DNA of 54,974 nt from an uncultured Actinomycetes bacterium (GTDB lineage Bacteria; Actinomycetota; Coriobacteriia; Coriobacteriales; Atopobiaceae): positions 1 through 54,974 of the forward strand of contig OMXZ01000010.1 of the NCBI GenBank assembly GCA_900315165.1, given 5' to 3'. The notes beneath the pieces were generated by a model. That model had not been told where the DNA came from. It searched no databases and worked only from the letters and a program-made list of their open reading frames with translations. Positions 53,125 to 54,974 of the stretch are shown here, piece after piece; positions within the stretch are counted from its first letter, which is position 1; each line of letters opens with the position of its first letter. The position numbers were made by a program, and so were the translations under genes.

Positions 53125-54604
53125 GATACGGTATCGGAAGATACGGAGGTAGGCCGATGCTTGTAGCCCGCAACAAAGAGAAGACCCTCTTACAGGGTTC
53201 GCTCGAATCGGAATACTCCCAGTTCATTGCTGTGTATGGGCGCCGCCGTGTGGGGAAGACCTTCCTCATCCGTGAATCCTTCGGGTATCACTTCGCCTTC
53301 GAGCATGCTGGTCTTGCCAAAGGAACGCTGGACCAGCAGCTTGCACATTTCTGTGACTCGCTCAAAGACGCGGGGCTGACACTCCCTGCAGACAAACCGA
53401 CGTGCTGGCTCGATGCCTTCTCCCTGCTCAAAGATCTTCTGCGATCTGCTCCAGAGGGGAAGAAGGTGGTGTTCATCGACGAGCTCTCATGGATGGATAC
53501 AAAAGGGGGCGACTTGATGCTTGCCCTGGAGGGCTTCTGGAACGGGTGGGCTTCGGCGCGAAGGGACATCGTGCTCGTCGTTTGCGCATCCGCAACCTCA
53601 TGGATGCTGAATGAGGTGGTTCACAACAAGGGCGGTCTTTACAATCGTCTGACCGCCCAAATCAACCTCAAGCCGTTCACGTTGGCCGAGTGCGAGCAAT
53701 ACCTCGATGCCAATGGAATCGTGCTGAGCCGGCAGGACATCCTTGAGTGCTACATGATCTTGGGAGGAGTCCCTTACTACTGGGGCTTCATCAAGAAAGG
53801 CATGAGCTTGACCCAAAATATCGATACCATGTTCTTCGCACCGGACGCCCCGCTACGTCATGAGTTCGACTACCTCTACGCCTCGATTTTCGATAACCCG
53901 CATAACCATCTTGCTGTGATAGAGGCGCTCGGCAAGAAGCGGGCGGGCATGACCCGGGAGGAAATCGCGCGGCATACCCCGCTCACAAATTCGGGCATCC
54001 TCACCAAGGTGCTCCGTGAGCTCGAGAGCTGTGGCTTCATTCGTACGTACACAGAGTACGGGAAAAAGAAAAAAGGCGCGGTCTACCAGCTCATCGACAA
54101 TTTCACACTCTTTCACTTCAAGTTCCTCGCGGACGAACCCGACGACGAGCACCTTTGGACCTACCTTCTCGGCACGGCGAGGAGGAACACGTGGTGTGGA
54201 CTTGCTTTCGAGCTCGTCTGTCTCGAGCATCTTCCCCAGATCAAGCAGGGACTCGGGATTTCGGGTGTCGTGACGCATGCACACTCCTGGCGTTGTGTCG
54301 GCAACGCAGATGAGGGTATCAACGGCAGTCAAATCGACCTTCTCATCGCTCGTCGGGATCGGGTGATAGACATCTGCGAGATGAAGTACGCGAACGCCGA
54401 CTTTGCCGTGACGAAGTCGTACGATCAGAAATTGAGGGACAAGGCGGAAGATTTCAGAAGGGTGACTGGGACACGCGATGCCATTCATCTGGTCCTCGTT
54501 ACCACGTACGGGCTCAAGGAGAACACCTACGCCGGCAGATTCCGGTCGGTCGTGACGGCGGAGGATCTCTTCGCTCCGACCCGAAGCGCCTACTAAATCT
54601 CGGA
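53090..54604 (+). repeat. 14-bp direct repeats flanking the ATPase gene
   Basis: TACTAAATCTCGGA occurs at 53090-53103 and 54591-54604, each followed by a similar A-rich run (AAAAAT versus GAAAAT). The left copy is part of the inverted repeat; the right copy contains the stop codon of the ATPase gene. Confidence 0.7.
53157..54596 (+). CDS. AAA ATPase with C-terminal DUF234-type nuclease-like domain
   Basis: The 479-residue protein has Walker A GRRRVGKT (G28 to T35), Walker B KKVVFIDELSWMD, a winged-helix region (TREEIARHTPLTNSGILTKVLREL) and a C-terminal PD-(D/E)XK-like segment (SQIDLLIARRDRVIDICEMKY). This is the family of archaeal-type ATPases with DUF234, common in gut anaerobes and archaea; its cell function is unknown, and a defence or mobile role is often suspected without proof. 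The ATG follows CGGAGG. Its stop codon lies inside a direct repeat of the upstream region. Confidence 0.85.
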   Translation: MLVARNKEKTLLQGSLESEYSQFIAVYGRRRVGKTFLIRESFGYHFAFEHAGLAKGTLDQQLAHFCDSLKDAGLTLPADKPTCWLDAFSLLKDLLRSAPEGKKVVFIDELSWMDTKGGDLMLALEGFWNGWASARRDIVLVVCASATSWMLNEVVHNKGGLYNRLTAQINLKPFTLAECEQYLDANGIVLSRQDILECYMILGGVPYYWGFIKKGMSLTQNIDTMFFAPDAPLRHEFDYLYASIFDNPHNHLAVIEALGKKRAGMTREEIARHTPLTNSGILTKVLRELESCGFIRTYTEYGKKKKGAVYQLIDNFTLFHFKFLADEPDDEHLWTYLLGTARRNTWCGLAFELVCLEHLPQIKQGLGISGVVTHAHSWRCVGNADEGINGSQIDLLIARRDRVIDICEMKYANADFAVTKSYDQKLRDKAEDFRRVTGTRDAIHLVLVTTYGLKENTYAGRFRSVVTAEDLFAPTRSAY

Positions 54605-54974
54605 GAAAATCAAAGAGTGAGTCTTGGAAAGGTCGATCCTGTACTGACGACGGGTAACATCGAGAGGCATCACGCGATCGGAGACCCGCAAAGCCTCAGG
54701 TGGGGCTTGAGAGTTTGCGTGCTTTATTAATGATTAATAATTGATATTGATACCAGTGATGAGCCCTATGAGTTCTAATCCAAAACGTTATATAGCGTGC
54801 AACTAAACGTACAAAACGCCCAGTTCAAGCCCGAATTCCAACCTGAAAGACACCATAAAAGTCTGTAACTTGCGGTTGTTAGAGCCGGGAAAGTTTGACC
54901 AATCGAGGCCGAATTAATCCAGCCAACCCAGCCGAACGAAAATAGCCAGCCATAGCCGGGCGGAAGCGGCCATT
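54605..54974. other. Right-end stretch without a recognisable gene
   Basis: No ORF with coding character is visible in either strand. CGCAAA (54687-54692) and TTTGCG (54714-54719) bound a hairpin followed by TGCTTTATT, a possible weak terminator of the ATPase gene. An AT-rich run (54724-54755) follows, then a segment with scattered CCAGCC repeats up to the window edge. Confidence 0.4.

Noticed and set aside
53157-54596. Assignment of the AAA/DUF234 gene to a named defence system
   Set aside because: No partner genes of BREX, Gabija, Zorya or similar systems are adjacent; only the family call is supported.
54605-54974. Insertion sequence end at the right edge
   Set aside because: No inverted repeat ends or transposase fragment could be seen; the AT-rich run alone is not evidence.

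Overview
The window looks like the chromosome of a high-GC, Gram-positive Coriobacteriia member, with Collinsella or a close relative the best guess. This rests on the G+C-rich coding bias, actinobacterial-type RpoB and RpoC, a lysyl-tRNA synthetase carrying an extra HD domain, FtsE/FtsX, DisA, the non-mevalonate isoprenoid genes ispD and ispF, and a degraded sortase-anchored surface protein. The genus is inferred, not proven.

Bases 1-41,626 are mostly conserved backbone, all on the + strand. They hold a truncated membrane protein, a lipoprotein, a TatA with a zinc ribbon, greA, lysS-HD, clpC, then disA-ispD-ispF-cysS-rlmB-NYN RNase. Next comes a tRNA (Thr, Tyr, Thr, Met)-tuf-rpmG-tRNA Trp-secE-nusG-rplK-rplA-rplJ-rplL-rpoB-rpoC block and an rpsL-rpsG-fusA-rpsJ block. 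These are followed by a HAD phosphatase, a GH1 phospho-glucosidase, a metallophosphoesterase, a coiled-coil GGDEF protein, ftsE-ftsX, rnr-TPR-smpB and a small rubredoxin. Promoters of the form TTGACA-N17-TAnnnT and hairpin-plus-T terminators divide these blocks clearly.

Bases 41,627-50,132 are an accessory island lying between smpB and the tmRNA gene ssrA, which act together in ribosome rescue. It contains a hipB-hipA-like module bracketed by short repeats. Behind it is a ~6.6 kb minus-strand element that reads as an integrative and mobilizable element: a small HTH/excisionase-like protein, a replication origin with iterons and a hairpin, an HUH Rep protein, a frameshifted mobilization accessory gene, a candidate oriT, a MobV-type relaxase, a PD-(D/E)XK-like nuclease and a large serine recombinase. 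The ssrA 3' end and its terminator are intact, so the element sits beside the gene, not inside it.

Bases 50,133-54,974 hold ssrA, a GNAT acetyltransferase and a Gfo/Idh/MocA oxidoreductase. They are followed by a decayed LPxTG-like surface protein, three palindromic repeats in a row, and an AAA ATPase/DUF234 gene flanked by 14-bp direct repeats. The last ~380 bases have no convincing gene.

The observations most worth a second look are: an alpha-CTD-like DNA-binding domain at the C terminus of RpoC with the key DNA-contact residues retained; the LysRS-HD fusion with a strong internal ribosome-binding site and ATG at the domain junction; TatA fused to a zinc ribbon; the GGDEF protein with a 28-heptad Asn-rich coiled coil that has recently duplicated; the Rep origin and oriT of the mobile element; a structured intergenic segment at 33,754-33,960; and the repeat-flanked ATPase cassette.
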